Below are positions 1-9,106 of a DNA stretch of 12,391 bases, one piece after another. This DNA comes from Pseudomonas sp. Lineage in GTDB: Bacteria > Pseudomonadota > Gammaproteobacteria > Pseudomonadales > Pseudomonadaceae. The stretch lies in NCBI GenBank assembly GCA_003488145.1, contig DNMQ01000425.1, forward strand, positions 1-12,391, given 5' to 3'. Below the pieces are notes generated by a model, which ran no database searches, was not told the origin of the DNA, and worked only from the letters and a program-made list of their open reading frames with translations. A program made the position numbers and the translations under genes. How positions within the stretch are numbered: the stretch's first letter is position 1; each line of letters opens with the position of its first letter.

Positions 1-886
1 CCTTGCCTTCGCAACGGGCGATGATTTCACCAGCCAGACCGTAGCGCTGCAGGCAGGACTCGACCAGTTCCTCGGCCAGCACCAGCAAGCGCTCGCCGGT
101 GTCGACCAGCGCATAGACGAACTCGGGGTGCACGTTCAGTGCCTGGTTCGCCGGAATGGTCCAGGGCGTGGTGGTCCAGATCACGATGCTGGCAGGCTTG
201 GCCAGATTCGGCAGACCGAACGCAGCAGCCAGCTTGTCGGCATCCTCGACCTCGAAGGCGACGTCGATGGCATCGGATTTCTTGTCCTGATATTCGACCT
301 CCGCCTCGGCCAGCGCCGAGCCGCAGTCGAAGCACCAGTTCACCGGCTTCAGGCCCTTGAAGACGAAACCGCCTTCGACAAGTTTGGCCAGGGCGCGGAT
401 TTCTCCCGCCTCATTGGCAAAGTCCATGGTCTTGTACGGGTTGTCCCAGTCACCCAGGACGCCGAGGCGGATGAAGTCGGCCTTCTGCCCTTCGATCTGT
501 TCGGCGGCGTAGGCGCGGCAGCGCTCGCGGGTCAGATCGGCCGGCTGGTTCTTGCCGAAGGTGGTCTCGACCTTGTGCTCGATCGGCAGACCGTGGCAAT
601 CCCAACCCGGCACATAGGGCGCGTCGAAACCAGCCAGGGTGCGCGAGCGGACAATCATGTCCTTGATCACCTTGTTCACCGCGTGGCCAATGTGAATATT
701 GCCGTTGGCATACGGCGGGCCATCGTGCAGGACGAATTTCGGGCGACCTTCGCCGATCTGCCGCAGCTTCCGGTACAGGTCGATGCTGTTCCAGCGCTGC
801 AGAATCTCCGGCTCGCGCTGTGGCAGACCGGCCTTCATCGGAAATGCCGTGGACGGCAGATTGAGGGTCGCTTTGTAATCGGTCAT
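1..886 (-). CDS. ileS: Isoleucyl-tRNA synthetase, N-terminal part (truncated by window edge)
   Basis: Class I aminoacyl-tRNA synthetase that charges tRNA-Ile in the cytoplasm. The reading frame starts at ATG 886-884 ([20 protein letters not shown]) and stays open to the window edge, giving about 295 of the roughly 940 residues usual for the family. Visible marks are the HIGH motif at residues 65-68 within [13 protein letters not shown], the conserved [18 protein letters not shown] block, [17 protein letters not shown], and [14 protein letters not shown] at the entry to the CP1 editing domain. The KMSKS loop, anticodon-binding region and C-terminal zinc site lie outside the window. The start codon is one base from the ribF stop and its ribosome binding site (AGGA) lies inside the ribF end, so translation is probably coupled. 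In Pseudomonas lspA normally follows downstream, off the left edge. Identification is firm. Confidence 0.97.
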   Translation of the reverse strand, partial: MTDYKATLNLPSTAFPMKAGLPQREPEILQRWNSIDLYRKLRQIGEGRPKFVLHDGPPYANGNIHIGHAVNKVIKDMIVRSRTLAGFDAPYVPGWDCHGLPIEHKVETTFGKNQPADLTRERCRAYAAEQIEGQKADFIRLGVLGDWDNPYKTMDFANEAGEIRALAKLVEGGFVFKGLKPVNWCFDCGSALAEAEVEYQDKKSDAIDVAFEVEDADKLAAAFGLPNLAKPASIVIWTTTPWTIPANQALNVHPEFVYALVDTGERLLVLAEELVESCLQRYGLAGEIIARCEGK

Positions 887-887
887 T

Positions 888-1838
888 TCAGTCCTGACTC
901 GTCATGAGGGGTGAAGCCCGCCAGTAATCGCGGGCAGCGGCGATGTCGGCTTCGATCGCCGTCTTAAGCGCCTCCAGCGAGGCGAAACGCTGCTCGTCGC
1001 GCAGCTTGCGATGGAAGGTGACCTGCACCAGACGCCCATACAGGTCGCCCTGATAATCGAGCAGATGCACTTCCAAGTGTGGTTTACCGTCACTCTCGAC
1101 CGTGGGTCGCATGCCGATGTTGGCGACACCGGCAAGCGACTTGTCGTCCAGCTCGAGACTGACCAGAAACACGCCACTCAGCGGCGTGTTGCGGCGTTTG
1201 AGCTGCACATTGGCAGTTGGCGCGCCGAGCTGGCGGCCCAGTTTCTGCCCGTGCATGACCCGGCCGGTGATACCGAACGGTCTGCCGAGCAGTGCTTCGG
1301 CGCAGGCCAGGTCACCCTCCGCCAGCACCTGACGCAGCCGCGTGCTACTGACCCGCTCGCCGTCCACCTCAATGGTGGTGGCGGCCTCGACCGAGAAGCC
1401 TTCGGCCGCGCCGGCCTTGAGCAGGAAGTCGAAATCGCCGGCGCGGTCGCAACCGAAACGGAAATCGTCACCGACTTCCAAATGCCGTACACCCAACCCT
1501 TCCACCAGCGTGGCGTGGACGAATTCAGCGGCACTCAGCTCTCGCAGGCGGCGATTGAAGGCCAGACACAACACCAGATCGACGCCCTGCTCGCTCAACA
1601 GCTGCAGTTTTTCACGCAAGCGGGTGAGCCGCGCCGGCGCCTTGTCCGGCGAAAAGAACTCACGCGGTTGCGGCTCGAAGATCACTACGCAGCTGGGCAG
1701 CCCTAATTCGGCCGCACGCTCGCGCAGCCGCGCCAGGATGGCCTGATGCCCCCGGTGCACGCCGTCGAAATTGCCGATGGTGGCGACGCAGCCCCGATGC
1801 CGGGGTCGCAGATTGTGAAGGCCTCGAACCAGCTGCAT
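888..1838 (-). CDS. ribF: Bifunctional riboflavin kinase / FAD synthetase
   Basis: Makes FMN from riboflavin plus ATP, then FAD from FMN plus ATP, in the cytoplasm. The protein has 316 residues, normal for the family. The N-terminal nucleotidyltransferase (FAD synthetase) half shows [12 protein letters not shown] (residues 21-32, the HIGH-like site), GDDFRFG (123-129) and SSTRLRQ (164-170, the ISSTxxR motif). The C-terminal riboflavin kinase half shows [19 protein letters not shown] (192-210, with the PTAN metal/ATP motif), [10 protein letters not shown] (237-246) and HLEVHLLD, where Glu256 fits the catalytic glutamate. I chose ATG 1838 ([10 protein letters not shown]) over an ATG 13 codons upstream because family members begin MxLVRGLxNL. 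It lies 84 bp after murJ and one base before ileS, reading the same way. Confidence 0.97.
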   Translation of the reverse strand: MQLVRGLHNLRPRHRGCVATIGNFDGVHRGHQAILARLRERAAELGLPSCVVIFEPQPREFFSPDKAPARLTRLREKLQLLSEQGVDLVLCLAFNRRLRELSAAEFVHATLVEGLGVRHLEVGDDFRFGCDRAGDFDFLLKAGAAEGFSVEAATTIEVDGERVSSTRLRQVLAEGDLACAEALLGRPFGITGRVMHGQKLGRQLGAPTANVQLKRRNTPLSGVFLVSLELDDKSLAGVANIGMRPTVESDGKPHLEVHLLDYQGDLYGRLVQVTFHRKLRDEQRFASLEALKTAIEADIAAARDYWRASPLMTSQD

Positions 1839-1922
1839 ACCGCACTTCTTGCTTGAAAAGTGGCCGATTATACGCACGTGCCGCGCATCCCGGACAGGTT
1901 TGCTCCGCCCGTGAATCGTCGA

Positions 1923-3470
1923 TCAATGCCGCAAATGCCGCGGCCGCAGCCCGGTCAGCAACAACCCGGCGGCGAATGCCGCGAGCCCTGCGCAAACGAG
2001 AATCCCCAACCGCAGCGCTCGCTGCTGCCAGCCCCAGACGAACCACTCCTGCGCCGGCACGTTAAGCCACCAGACCGTCGCCACCATCGCCGCACAGGCA
2101 GCTGCCAGGCGTAACCCGAACAACCACCAGCCCGGCGCAGGACGGTAGACGCCAACCTTGTACAGCCCCCAGAACAGCAGCACAGCGTTGAGCATCGACG
2201 ACAACGAAGTCGCCAGCGCCAGCCCGACATGCTGTAACGGCCAGATCAGGATCAGGTTCATTACCATGTTCGCGACCATGCAGATGACCGCGACGCGTAC
2301 CGGCGTCTTCAGATCCTGACGAGCGAAGAAACCCGGCGCCAGCACCTTGATCAGCATGAACGCCAGCACGCCCAGAGAATAGGCCTGCAACGCCCTGGCC
2401 GATTGCACCACCGCCTCCTCGCTCATGGCGCCGTAATAGAACAGGCTGGCGATCATTGGCTCGGCGAGAATGCCCAGTGCCAGCGCAGCGGGGACACCTA
2501 CCAGCAGCACCATGCGCAATGCCCAATCGACCGTTGCGGAGAACGCCTTTGGATCGTCTCCAGCATGCTGGCGCGACAAGCTAGGCAAGATCACCGTGCC
2601 AATCGCGATGCCGAACGCCCCCAACGGCAGCTCTGAGAGGCGATCGGCGTAATACAACCAGGACACGCTGCCGGTCTGCAGAAAGGAAGCCAGCACTGTA
2701 TCCAGCAACAGATTGATCTGACTGACCGAGACACCGAACAGCGCCGGCACCATCAGCAGCATGATGCGACGAACGCCCTCGTCACCCCGCTTTACCTTTG
2801 GCCGCGGCAGCAGCCCAAGCTTGGCGACATACGGCAGCTGAAAGGCCAGCTGGGCGAAACCGGCAATGAACACGCCCCAGGCAAGCGCCATGATCGGCTG
2901 ATCGAAATAGGGCGTGAGAAACACAGTCGAGGCGATCATGCAGACATTGAGCAGTACCGGCGTGAAGCCCGGCACCGCAAAATGCCCGTAACTGTTGAGC
3001 ACGCCGGAGGTGAATGCCGTCAGCGAGATCAGCATCAGGTAGGGAAAGGTGATGCGCAGCAGCTCGCCAGCCAGCTGCATCTTCTCCGGATCATCATGAA
3101 AGCCGGGCGCGAAGACCATTACCACATAGGGCGCAAACAGCACACCCAGCGCAGTCAGCCCGGCAAGGATGAGCCCGAGCATGCCGGCGGTGCGATCCAC
3201 CAACTGCTTGACGTCCTGCAGCGTGCGCTTGGTGCGATATTCCGAAAGCACCGGCACGAACGCCTGAGCGAATGCGCCCTCGGCAAACAGCCGGCGCAGA
3301 AAGTTGGGAATCTTGAACGCAATGAAGAACGCGTCGGCCGCAGCCCCCGAACCGAAGTAGCTGGCGACGACCATATCGCGTACCATGCCCAACACGCGTG
3401 ACAGCAGGGTCATGACACTGACCACCGCGCTGGAGCGCAACAATCCGCCCTTGCCGGTTTTTTCGGACAT
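1923..3470 (-). CDS. murJ: Lipid II flippase MurJ (MviN family)
   Basis: Inner-membrane flippase of the MOP exporter superfamily that moves the peptidoglycan precursor lipid II to the periplasmic side. The 515 residues are hydrophobic along their whole length, consistent with 14 membrane helices. The N-terminal signature is clear: SRVLGMVRDMVVASYFG (24-40), then ADAFFIAFKIPNFLRRLFAEGAFAQAFVPV. Arg25, Arg31, Asp46 and Arg59 line up with the functionally required Arg18, Arg24, Asp39 and Arg52 of E. coli MurJ. The start ATG 3470-3468 follows AGGAAG at a good distance. It is the first gene of the minus-strand run murJ-ribF-ileS and diverges from rpsT across a 222-bp gap. I found no convincing murJ promoter in that gap. 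Confidence 0.97.
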   Translation of the reverse strand: MSEKTGKGGLLRSSAVVSVMTLLSRVLGMVRDMVVASYFGSGAAADAFFIAFKIPNFLRRLFAEGAFAQAFVPVLSEYRTKRTLQDVKQLVDRTAGMLGLILAGLTALGVLFAPYVVMVFAPGFHDDPEKMQLAGELLRITFPYLMLISLTAFTSGVLNSYGHFAVPGFTPVLLNVCMIASTVFLTPYFDQPIMALAWGVFIAGFAQLAFQLPYVAKLGLLPRPKVKRGDEGVRRIMLLMVPALFGVSVSQINLLLDTVLASFLQTGSVSWLYYADRLSELPLGAFGIAIGTVILPSLSRQHAGDDPKAFSATVDWALRMVLLVGVPAALALGILAEPMIASLFYYGAMSEEAVVQSARALQAYSLGVLAFMLIKVLAPGFFARQDLKTPVRVAVICMVANMVMNLILIWPLQHVGLALATSLSSMLNAVLLFWGLYKVGVYRPAPGWWLFGLRLAAACAAMVATVWWLNVPAQEWFVWGWQQRALRLGILVCAGLAAFAAGLLLTGLRPRHLRH

Positions 3471-3613
3471 TTGTCTTCCTAGAATTGCAGCGAGATTGAT
3501 CGACCGAGCGCTCAGCGCCGGCCGGATCGATGGCCAGTTACGACACGAAAAGAGGCGGCGAGTTTAGCCGCAGCCCTTCTGTCCGACCAGCTTCTCAAGC
3601 CATTCGACCGGGC

Positions 3614-3642
3614 TTGACAAGCGCCCTTCGCGTCGGCATGAT
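3614..3642 (+). promoter_or_regulatory. Sigma70-type promoter of rpsT
   Basis: A perfect -35 TTGACA (3614-3619), a 17-bp spacer and a -10 CATGAT (3637-3642, 4 of 6 to consensus). Transcription would start near 3649, leaving a leader of about 44 nt before the GTG start of rpsT. The rest of the 222-bp murJ-rpsT gap shows nothing else I can name. Confidence 0.8.
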
Positions 3643-3692
3643 TCGCGGCCTTATTTGCTTTGCAATCCCCCAAGTTTTCGAGGAGTTCGACG

Positions 3693-3971
3693 GTGGCCAA
3701 CAGCCCTTCCGCCAAAAAACGCGCAATTCAGGCTGAGAAGCGTCGCAGCCACAACGCCAGCTTGCGCTCCATGGTTCGTACCTACATCAAGAATGTGGTC
3801 AAGGCCATCGACGCCAAAGACCTGGACAAGGCTCGCACAGCCTACACTGCTGCTGTGCCGGTCATTGACCGCATGGCCGACAAAGGCATCATCCACAAGA
3901 ACAAAGCTGCTCGTCACAAGAGCCGCCTGAACGGCCACATCAAGGCCCTCGGCGAAGCTGCTGCAGCCTGA
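3693..3971 (+). CDS. rpsT: 30S ribosomal protein S20
   Basis: Primary 16S rRNA-binding protein of the 30S subunit. The 92-residue lysine/arginine-rich product begins (M)[20 protein letters not shown] and contains [17 protein letters not shown] and [18 protein letters not shown], the S20 signature. The start is taken as GTG 3693-3695: it sits 7 nt after GAGGAG (3680-3685) and gives the conserved N-terminus. An in-frame ATG at 3660 would add 11 unrelated residues and has no ribosome binding site. A non-AUG start is notable because E. coli rpsT also uses one (UUG), which is linked to autoregulation by S20. The gene stands alone, with its own promoter upstream and a strong terminator 13 nt after the stop. 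Confidence 0.98.
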   Translation: MANSPSAKKRAIQAEKRRSHNASLRSMVRTYIKNVVKAIDAKDLDKARTAYTAAVPVIDRMADKGIIHKNKAARHKSRLNGHIKALGEAAAA

Positions 3972-3984
3972 CTGCAGGTTCTTG

Positions 3985-4013
3985 AAAAAAACCGGCCTAG
4001 CGCCGGTTTTTTT
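3985..4013. terminator. Bidirectional intrinsic terminator between rpsT and creA
   Basis: A perfect inverted repeat: seven A, CCGGC, a 5-nt loop (CTAGC), GCCGG, seven T. It gives a 12-bp stem with a T run at the 3' end on either strand, so it can stop both rpsT (plus strand, stop at 3971) and the converging obg-proB-creA transcript (minus strand, stop at 4060). Confidence 0.95.
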
Positions 4014-4059
4014 ATGCCCAAATTTTGCCCCACTCGCGAAGGATGGGCCGATGCGCAAA

Positions 4060-4524
4060 TTACGGCGCAACCGGCCAAGGCAGAATCGGAATCGCCGTCA
4101 CCGCATTCTGCGGGCTACCCTCGATGACGCGATCGCTGTAGACCAGATAAACCAAGGTATTACGCGACTCATCAAAGAAGCGCACCACCTGCATGGTCTT
4201 GAACACCAGCGAGGCGCGCTCCTTGAACACTACATCGCCATCTTTGAGCTTGCCGTTGATGCGAATCGGCCCCACCTGGCGACAGGCGATGGACGCCTCG
4301 GCACGATCCTCCGCGAGCCCCAGCCCGCCCTTGATCCCACCGGTCTTGGCGCGAGACAGATAGCAGGTCACACCATCGACCAAGGGATCGTCGAACGCCT
4401 CTACGACGATCTTGTGATTCGGCCCGAGCCACTTGAAGACCGTATCCACCTCACCGATCTGCTCGGCCAACACCAGCGAAGGGATGAGCAACCCAAAAAC
4501 CAGCGAAAAATTGGCTAAACGCAT
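4060..4524 (-). CDS. creA: CreA family protein, secreted, function unknown
   Basis: A 154-residue CreA-family protein. The N-terminus [20 protein letters not shown] followed by EQ looks like a Sec signal peptide with cleavage after Ala20, so the mature protein should be periplasmic. Family-typical segments are [23 protein letters not shown] (from residue 24), [19 protein letters not shown], and the run ending in [11 protein letters not shown]. Cys54 and Cys81 could form a disulfide. I chose ATG 4524 over the GTG two codons upstream because GAGG then sits 5 nt from the start. It begins 7 bp after the proB stop, so the two genes are probably cotranscribed. The molecular role of CreA is not established. 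It is named after the E. coli cre locus, but no creBC genes are nearby. Confidence 0.9.
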   Translation of the reverse strand: MRLANFSLVFGLLIPSLVLAEQIGEVDTVFKWLGPNHKIVVEAFDDPLVDGVTCYLSRAKTGGIKGGLGLAEDRAEASIACRQVGPIRINGKLKDGDVVFKERASLVFKTMQVVRFFDESRNTLVYLVYSDRVIEGSPQNAVTAIPILPWPVAP

Positions 4525-4531
4525 GCTCACC

Positions 4532-5650
4532 TCAGATCAGAATCATGTTGTCGCGATGAATAAGCTCCGGCTCATCAACATATCCAAGCAGCTTTTCGAT
4601 CTCATCTGATGTCCGCCCGAGAATGCGCTGCGCCTCGGCCGCACTGTAGTTCACCAGACCGCGCGCAACTTCCGCACCCTGCGGCCCGACACAGACCACC
4701 ATCTCGCCACGACGGAATGCACCCTGCACAGCGCGCACACCGACAGGCAGCAGACTGCGATTGCCTTGACGCAAGGCATGCACGGCACCGTCATCCAGCG
4801 TCAGCGTGCCACGCGTTTGCAGGTGCCCAGCCAACCATTGCTTGCGCGCCGCATGCCGACTGCACTCCGGCGCCAGCAGCGTCCCCAGGCGATCACCCGC
4901 CTTGAGCCGCGCCAGCACCTGCTCGATGCGCCCACCAACGATCACCGTATGCGCGCCAGAGCGCGCTGCCAGGCGCGCCGCACGAAGCTTGGTCTGCATG
5001 CCGCCACGCCCCAGCGCCCCTCCCGTGCCGCCAGCCACTGCATCCAACGCAGGATCGTCGGCGCGCGCCTCACTGATGAGATTGGCTTGAGGATTGAAAC
5101 GAGGATCGGCGTCGAACATGCCGTCCCGGTCGGTCAGGATGACCAGCAGATCGGCCTCGACCAGGTTGGCGACCAGTGCAGCAAGCGTGTCGTTGTCGCC
5201 AAAGCGGATTTCGTCAGTGACCACCGTGTCGTTCTCGTTGATGACCGGCACCACACCGAGATCGATGAGCGTACGCAGCGTGCTGCGCGCATTGAGATAG
5301 CGCTTGCGGTCCGAGAGATCGTCGTGGGTGACGAGAATTTGCGCCGTCTGCTGATCGCAGCGAGCGAAGCTGGATTCCCAGGCGCGAATCAAGCCCATCT
5401 GTCCGACAGCGGCGGCCGCCTGCAACTCATGCACAGCCTTCGGTCGAGAGCTCCAACCAAGACGACTCATGCCCGCAGCAACCGCACCCGACGACACCAG
5501 CACGAGCTCCACACCTGCCTCGCGCAAGGCCACCATCTGATCGACCCAGACCGCCATCGCAGCCTGATCGAGCCCGCGGCCGTCGGCGGTCAGCAGCGCA
5601 CTGCCGATCTTGACCACCCAGCGCCGCGCACCGCTCACCTTGTCCCGCAT
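4532..5650 (-). CDS. proB: Glutamate 5-kinase with C-terminal PUA domain
   Basis: First enzyme of proline synthesis: ATP plus glutamate gives glutamyl 5-phosphate, in the cytoplasm, normally under proline feedback inhibition. The 372 residues match full-length ProB. The amino-acid kinase domain (about 9-255) shows [11 protein letters not shown] (11-21), [13 protein letters not shown] (49-61), INENDTV (137-143), [20 protein letters not shown] (150-169), [13 protein letters not shown] and [12 protein letters not shown] (214-225). The C-terminal PUA domain (about 278-355) shows [26 protein letters not shown] and [13 protein letters not shown]. The start ATG 5650 is preceded by a weak purine-rich GGCGGGAA. 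It lies 105 bp downstream of obg and just before creA. The next pathway gene, proA, is not in the window. Confidence 0.97.
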   Translation of the reverse strand: MRDKVSGARRWVVKIGSALLTADGRGLDQAAMAVWVDQMVALREAGVELVLVSSGAVAAGMSRLGWSSRPKAVHELQAAAAVGQMGLIRAWESSFARCDQQTAQILVTHDDLSDRKRYLNARSTLRTLIDLGVVPVINENDTVVTDEIRFGDNDTLAALVANLVEADLLVILTDRDGMFDADPRFNPQANLISEARADDPALDAVAGGTGGALGRGGMQTKLRAARLAARSGAHTVIVGGRIEQVLARLKAGDRLGTLLAPECSRHAARKQWLAGHLQTRGTLTLDDGAVHALRQGNRSLLPVGVRAVQGAFRRGEMVVCVGPQGAEVARGLVNYSAAEAQRILGRTSDEIEKLLGYVDEPELIHRDNMILI

Positions 5651-5729
5651 CGTTCCCGCCTTCTATACGGCCAAAACACTTCCGGATCGGACTGCGCACG
5701 AGGCAGCCCACCGACCACTCGCCTGACCA

Positions 5730-5744
5730 GGCCGCGCAGCGGCC
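5730..5744. other. Short GC-rich hairpin between obg and proB
   Basis: GGCCGC and GCGGCC form a perfect 6-bp stem with a 3-nt GCA loop, 11 nt after the obg stop. There is no T run on either side, so I do not call it an intrinsic terminator. It could act as a pause site or protect the 3' end of the obg mRNA. The rest of the 105-bp gap shows no clear promoter. Confidence 0.35.
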
Positions 5745-5755
5745 CGGGGCTCGAC

Positions 5756-7000
<1,245 letters not shown>

Positions 7001-7098
7001 TTAGGAAACAAGAAACGTAAGGGTCTTGCAAAAAACCCAGCGAAAACTGAATGAGTACCGAGCAGTTCTTTGCAAGAGCCTCACAAGGATACAGAAAC

Positions 7099-7128
7099 AA
7101 AAAAGCCCCGTCGCATGACAGGGCTTTT
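7099..7128 (-). terminator. Intrinsic terminator after rplU-rpmA
   Basis: Read on the minus strand this is AAAAGCCC, U, GUC, a 4-nt loop, GAC, G, GGGCUUUU: a 12-pair stem with one G-U wobble, followed by a run of six T (complement of A 7099-7104). It lies 16 bp after the rpmA stop and separates the ribosomal protein operon from obg. Confidence 0.93.
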
Positions 7129-7143
7129 CCAGCAACGACGCAG

Positions 7144-7401
7144 TTAGGCGGCGACGACGCTCACGTAGCGACGGCCAAAAGCGCCCTTCACTTCGAACTT
7201 GATCACGCCTTCCACTTTTGCGAACAGGGTGTGATCCTTGCCCATGCCAACGCCGTAACCGGCATGGAACTGGGTGCCGCGCTGACGCACGATGATGTTG
7301 CCGGCCTTGATGACCTGGCCGCCGTACATCTTCACGCCAAGGCGTTTGGCTTCTGAGTCGCGACCGTTGCGGGTAGAACCGCCAGCTTTTTTGTGTGCCA
7401 T
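7144..7401 (-). CDS. rpmA: 50S ribosomal protein L27
   Basis: Large-subunit protein whose N-terminal tail reaches the peptidyl-transferase centre. It has 85 residues. The start [20 protein letters not shown] is the L27 signature, followed by [22 protein letters not shown] and [17 protein letters not shown]. There is no N-terminal cleavage extension of the kind seen in Firmicutes. ATG 7401 lies 10 nt after AGGAG. It follows rplU by 35 bp in the usual rplU-rpmA operon and is closed by the terminator at 7099-7128. Confidence 0.99.
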   Translation of the reverse strand: MAHKKAGGSTRNGRDSEAKRLGVKMYGGQVIKAGNIIVRQRGTQFHAGYGVGMGKDHTLFAKVEGVIKFEVKGAFGRRYVSVVAA

Positions 7402-7436
7402 GAGTTCAATACTCCTATAAGGGGATTCAGGCCCGA

Positions 7437-7748
7437 TTAGCCCTGAATACCGGTGATTTTGACCTCAGTGAACCACTGACGGTGGCCCTGACGCTTCATG
7501 TGGTGCTTACGACGGCGGAACTTGATGATGGTGACCTTGTCGTGACGGCCCTGGGCGATCACTTCAGCGGTAACCTTGGCACCATCGACCACCGGAGCGC
7601 CGATCTTTACATCATCGCCGTTGCCGATCAGCAGAACGCGGTCAAAAGTGACAGCTTCGCCAGTCGGAACTTCGAGTTTTTCAATCTTGAGGTATTCGCC
7701 TTCGGCGACCTTGTATTGCTTGCCGCCGGTTACGATAACTGCGTACAT
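7437..7748 (-). CDS. rplU: 50S ribosomal protein L21
   Basis: Large-subunit 23S rRNA-binding protein. It has 103 residues, begins [20 protein letters not shown] and ends with the basic L21 signature [16 protein letters not shown] plus [12 protein letters not shown] 7748 lies 9 nt after GGAGA and gives the standard length. The frame happens to stay open 56 codons further upstream, but that part runs back through the mapped promoter and has no L21 similarity. First gene of the rplU-rpmA operon. Confidence 0.99.
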   Translation of the reverse strand: MYAVIVTGGKQYKVAEGEYLKIEKLEVPTGEAVTFDRVLLIGNGDDVKIGAPVVDGAKVTAEVIAQGRHDKVTIIKFRRRKHHMKRQGHRQWFTEVKITGIQG

Positions 7749-7887
7749 CTGTGTATCTCCGTTGATCCTGCTCACCCAGCGCTTTGAAAGAATGATTAGT
7801 GGCTGGCATGGCTGCATGGGGCCGGAAGTGACGCCCGTGCAATTGCGTAAGGCAGGGAAATGCCCAGGGGGAAGTTCAGGGTCCGCG

Positions 7888-7916
7888 ATTGTACGCATGC
7901 GATACACCCCGCGCAA
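7888..7916 (-). promoter_or_regulatory. Sigma70-type promoter of rplU-rpmA
   Basis: On the minus strand: -35 TTGCGC (7916-7911), a 17-bp spacer, and -10 TACAAT (7893-7888, 5 of 6 to consensus). The transcript would start near 7881, about 130 nt ahead of the rplU ATG. This leader (7749-7881) shows no strong hairpin that I can see and no terminator. Confidence 0.75.
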
Positions 7917-7934
7917 TAGCCAACTGGAGTTGCC

Positions 7935-7963
7935 TTGACAGTGCCAGACCCGCCCCCTAGCAT
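7935..7963 (+). promoter_or_regulatory. Sigma70-type promoter of ispB
   Basis: A perfect -35 TTGACA (7935-7940), a 17-bp spacer and a -10 TAGCAT (7958-7963, 4 of 6). Transcription would start near 7970, leaving a leader of about 20 nt that holds the GAGGAG ribosome binding site. It stands back to back with the rplU promoter: the two -35 boxes are 18 bp apart. Confidence 0.8.
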
Positions 7964-7989
7964 GCCGCGCAACCTGCGAGGAGTCCCCG

Positions 7990-8958
7990 ATGCAACCCCA
8001 GCCTTTCTACCAAGTTGTGGCGGACGATTTTGCCGCTGTCGACGGCATCATCCGCAAGCAACTGACTTCGCGCGTTCCTCTGGTGGAAAAGATCGGGGAT
8101 TACATCACCTCGGCCGGCGGCAAGCGCCTGCGCCCTCTGCTGGTACTGCTCAGCGGCAGTGCACTCGGGCATCAGGGCGATCAATTACGCTTGCTGGCTG
8201 CCATCATCGAGTTCCTGCACACCTCCACGCTGCTACATGACGATGTGGTCGACATGTCCGGCATGCGTCGCGGCCGCTCCACCGCCAACGCCCTGTGGGG
8301 CAATGCGCCAAGCGTACTGGTTGGCGACTTTCTATATGCACGCTCGTTCGAAATGATGGTGGAACTGGATTCCATGCCGGTGATGCGCATCATCTCCCAG
8401 GCAACGCGCGTCATTGCCGAAGGCGAAGTACTGCAGCTGTCGAAGGTCCGCGACGCCAGCACCACCGAAGAAATCTACATGGAAGTCATCCGCGGCAAGA
8501 CCGCGATGCTCTTCGAAGCCTCGACCCACAGCGCCGCCACCCTGGCCGGCGCCAGCGAGGAACAGCGTGAAGCGCTGCGCACCTTCGGCGATCACCTCGG
8601 CATCGCCTTCCAGCTGGTCGACGATCTGCTCGATTACCAGGGCGACGCGGAAACCCTCGGCAAGAACGTCGGTGACGACCTCGCCGAAGGCAAGCCTACC
8701 CTTCCGCTGATCTACACCATGCGCGAAGGTACCGCCGAACAGGCCGCTCTGGTGCGCAAAGCCATCCAGAAAGGCGGCCTCGAAGACCTGGAAAGCATCC
8801 GCGCCGCTGTCGAGGCATCAGGTGCGCTGGACTACACCGCCAAGCTTGCCCGCGACTATGCCGAACGCGCCGTTGCCTGCCTCGAAGTGATTCCCGCGAA
8901 TCAGTATCGTGATGCCCTGGTCGAGCTCTGCCGCTTCGCCGTGGCGCGCACCCACTGA
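7990..8958 (+). CDS. ispB: Long-chain all-trans polyprenyl diphosphate synthase (quinone side chain)
   Basis: Condenses isopentenyl diphosphate units into the C40-C45 chain that becomes the ubiquinone tail; a soluble trans-prenyltransferase. It has 322 residues. Visible are GGKRLRP (43-49), the first aspartate-rich motif [15 protein letters not shown] (Asp84, Asp85, Asp88), and the second [10 protein letters not shown] (Asp211, Asp212, Asp215), followed by [20 protein letters not shown], which is typical of the octaprenyl/solanesyl group. Chain length cannot be read reliably from the sequence; Pseudomonas mostly makes ubiquinone-9, so nonaprenyl is plausible despite the usual octaprenyl name. 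ATG 7990 is 6 nt after GAGGAG. It is divergent from rplU, an arrangement also found in E. coli and other gammaproteobacteria. Confidence 0.96.
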   Translation: MQPQPFYQVVADDFAAVDGIIRKQLTSRVPLVEKIGDYITSAGGKRLRPLLVLLSGSALGHQGDQLRLLAAIIEFLHTSTLLHDDVVDMSGMRRGRSTANALWGNAPSVLVGDFLYARSFEMMVELDSMPVMRIISQATRVIAEGEVLQLSKVRDASTTEEIYMEVIRGKTAMLFEASTHSAATLAGASEEQREALRTFGDHLGIAFQLVDDLLDYQGDAETLGKNVGDDLAEGKPTLPLIYTMREGTAEQAALVRKAIQKGGLEDLESIRAAVEASGALDYTAKLARDYAERAVACLEVIPANQYRDALVELCRFAVARTH

Positions 8959-8976
8959 CACCCCAGCAATGTCGAC

Positions 8977-8995
8977 GCTGCGCTTCGAGCGCAGC
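8977..8995 (+). terminator. Possible weak terminator hairpin after ispB
   Basis: GCTGCGCT and AGCGCAGC form a perfect 8-bp stem around a TCG loop, 18 nt after the ispB stop. Only CCTTCA follows instead of a T run, so as an intrinsic terminator it is weak. It may mark the end of ispB mRNA with help from Rho, or act as a stability element. Confidence 0.4.
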
Positions 8996-9065
8996 CTTCA
9001 CCTCGACCGTTGACCCCTCACCTCCACCCTCATCAGGGGAAGATTTGCGCTTGCATATTTGCAAA

Positions 9066-9080
9066 TAACAATTATTCTCA
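9066..9080. promoter_or_regulatory. Probable Fur box before the small gene at 9107
   Basis: TAACAATTATTCTCA matches the 7-1-7 Fur consensus TGATAATnATTATCA at 11 of 14 fixed positions. Next to it ATTCTC (9074-9079) and GAGAAT (9085-9090) form a second, overlapping dyad, a common look for multi-dimer Fur sites. The site overlaps possible -10 boxes (AACAAT 9067-9072 with TTGCGC 9045-9050, 16-bp spacer; or TATTCT 9073-9078 with TTGCAT 9051-9056, 16-bp spacer) and ends just ahead of GGAGG, as expected for iron-dependent repression. Confidence 0.7.
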
Positions 9081-9106
9081 TTACGAGAATGATTTGGAGG
9101 TGACGC

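Noticed and set aside
128..907. 259-residue plus-strand frame opposite ileS
   Set aside because: The minus strand carries an unmistakable isoleucyl-tRNA synthetase through the same bases, including the HIGH motif.
7749..7916. 56-residue N-terminal extension of L21
   Set aside because: The extension overlaps the predicted promoter, lacks L21 similarity, and the internal ATG with GGAGA gives the standard 103-residue protein.
9051..9064. TTGCA-N4-TGCAA considered as an ANR/FNR site
   Set aside because: The consensus is TTGAT-N4-ATCAA. Only the outer TTG and CAA match, so oxygen control is not supported.
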